From RUG14515 sp045117995 (lineage in GTDB: Bacteria; Bacillota_I; Bacilli_A; RFN20; CAG-826), in assembly GCA_045117995.1 (NCBI GenBank), contig JBGUOH010000001.1, forward strand, positions 1 to 64,000: a stretch of DNA of 64,000 bases, read 5' to 3'. The stretch's first letter is position 1. The number at the start of each line of letters is the position of its first letter. The translations under genes were made by a program, and so were the position numbers. Under the pieces are notes generated by a model. The model was not told where the DNA came from, made no database searches, and was given only the letters and a program-made list of their open reading frames with translations. Positions 63,423 through 64,000 of the stretch are shown one piece after another.

Positions 63423-64000
63423 ATGGCAGAAAACAAAACACAAAATATAAACGTCGAAAAGAAAGGTTTTGATAACAAAGAAGAAAGATGCATCGAAACT
63501 TACGAGGTCAGAAAAGAGTTAAGATTCAGAAAGAGAGAAGTTGAATTAGAACAACGTTACCTCAAAGGTGAAGAATTGCTTAATATGCAGGATTATATCA
63601 ACAAGCATATTTATCTTTACCGCAATTTTGAGCCGACATTCGAAGCAAAAGCTGGTGAAATCTACTTCGCAGACTTCCCAGTGGGCTTTGGAAACGAAAT
63701 TCACGGAAGACATCCAGTCATCGTTTTGAACAATTCAGGCGCTAAGCAACAAATTATGACAGTCATTCCTTTGACAAGTAAGTCTTGCAATAAAGTAAGC
63801 GACGTTGACCTCGGCATCATTAAGGGCTTGTCTAAAAACGGTCAACACTCAATCGCGGTTATCAACCAAACAAGATCAATTGATAAAAGAAGACTCGTCA
63901 TCGAACAAGTCATTGACGTTCTTCAAAGTAGAGAAAACGAAAATCCAAGCAAACCTGGTCAAGAAATCAGATTAGATTCAATAAAGATATGTAGGTTGCA
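63423..64000 (+). CDS. MazF/PemK-like toxin-domain protein with N-terminal extension (partial)
   Basis: The reading frame is open to the window edge (192 codons seen, 3' end missing). Residues ~77-185 match the PemK/MazF endoribonuclease fold: AGEIYFADFP, GRHPVIVLNN (~95-104), TVIPLTSK (~113-120) and a late INQTRSIDKRRL with the acidic/Arg pattern of the family. Residues 1-76 are an extra charged segment with a predicted helix (EVRKELRFRKREVELEQRYL) and a NMQDYINKHIY part. No antitoxin gene lies upstream; a partner, if any, is to the right. Strong SD AGGAGG and its own promoter. mRNA cleavage is inferred from the family only. Confidence 0.82.
   Translation, partial: MAENKTQNINVEKKGFDNKEERCIETYEVRKELRFRKREVELEQRYLKGEELLNMQDYINKHIYLYRNFEPTFEAKAGEIYFADFPVGFGNEIHGRHPVIVLNNSGAKQQIMTVIPLTSKSCNKVSDVDLGIIKGLSKNGQHSIAVINQTRSIDKRRLVIEQVIDVLQSRENENPSKPGQEIRLDSIKICRL

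Noticed and set aside
1..64000. CRISPR array, insertion sequences, rRNA
   Set aside because: No regularly spaced repeats, transposase-like frames or rRNA segments were seen on reading through.
1..64000. Mycoplasma-type code (TGA = Trp)
   Set aside because: TGA ends lon, xerD, radC and the first ATP-grasp gene at the expected family length, and Trp positions use TGG.

Overview
The window is a gene-dense, low-GC chromosomal segment of a Bacilli-type bacterium. Supporting marks are the rplU-prp-rpmA cluster with a Prp-cleaved L27, a T-box on valS, the asp23-nusB-xseA-xseB and rel-hisS-aspS orders, lipobox lipoproteins, RNase HIII and MutS2. TGA works as a stop codon (for example the ends of lon, xerD, radC and the first ATP-grasp gene), so this is genetic code 11 and not a Mycoplasma/Spiroplasma code. 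I infer an uncultivated, gut-type Bacilli lineage (Erysipelotrichales/RF39-like); genus cannot be read from the sequence. No gene-free stretch exceeds 300 bases. I see no phage, insertion sequence, CRISPR array or rRNA.

Layout. 0.1-5.1 kb: rnhC (minus) diverging from mutS2-uvrC. 5.2 kb: tRNA-Arg. 5.3-12.5 kb: five tandem paralogous surface lipoproteins, each with one calcium-loop-like motif. 12.6-16.1 kb: a MacB/FtsX-type ABC protein. 16.2-17.7 kb: a lipoprotein tyrosine-phosphatase. 17.7-28.6 kb: accessory and housekeeping genes, namely a DUF2974-like hydrolase, two tandem RimK-like ATP-grasp ligases, an Ig-like membrane protein with MscS, hemolysin III, fRMsr, a small kinase, a GGDEF protein, an ECF S-component, RarA and a TPR-like protein. 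28.7-35.7 kb: tig-lon-ysxC and T-box-valS. 35.8-45.9 kb: a small membrane peptide, radC, rplU-prp-rpmA, obgE-nadE-32-aa peptide-ruvA-ruvB, secDF and recJ. 46-50.3 kb: a lipoprotein and a heterodimeric ABC exporter. 50.4-57.7 kb: rel, hisS, aspS, tkt. 57.8-63.3 kb: asp23, nusB, xseA, xseB, dinB, xerD, deoB. The right edge cuts a MazF/PemK-like toxin gene with an unusual N-terminal extension.

Two themes stand out. First, about eleven genes on both strands have a -10 box only 6-8 nt before their ATG and no Shine-Dalgarno, which implies leaderless mRNAs alongside SD-led genes such as lon, rplU, secDF and the MacB-like ABC gene. Second, the 5.3-12.5 kb array is an expanded lipoprotein family that I cannot match to a named family. 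It is the best candidate here for an undescribed surface system, possibly working with the adjacent ABC protein and the secreted phosphatase. Start codons were revised for several genes from SD or -10 position and family N-termini.
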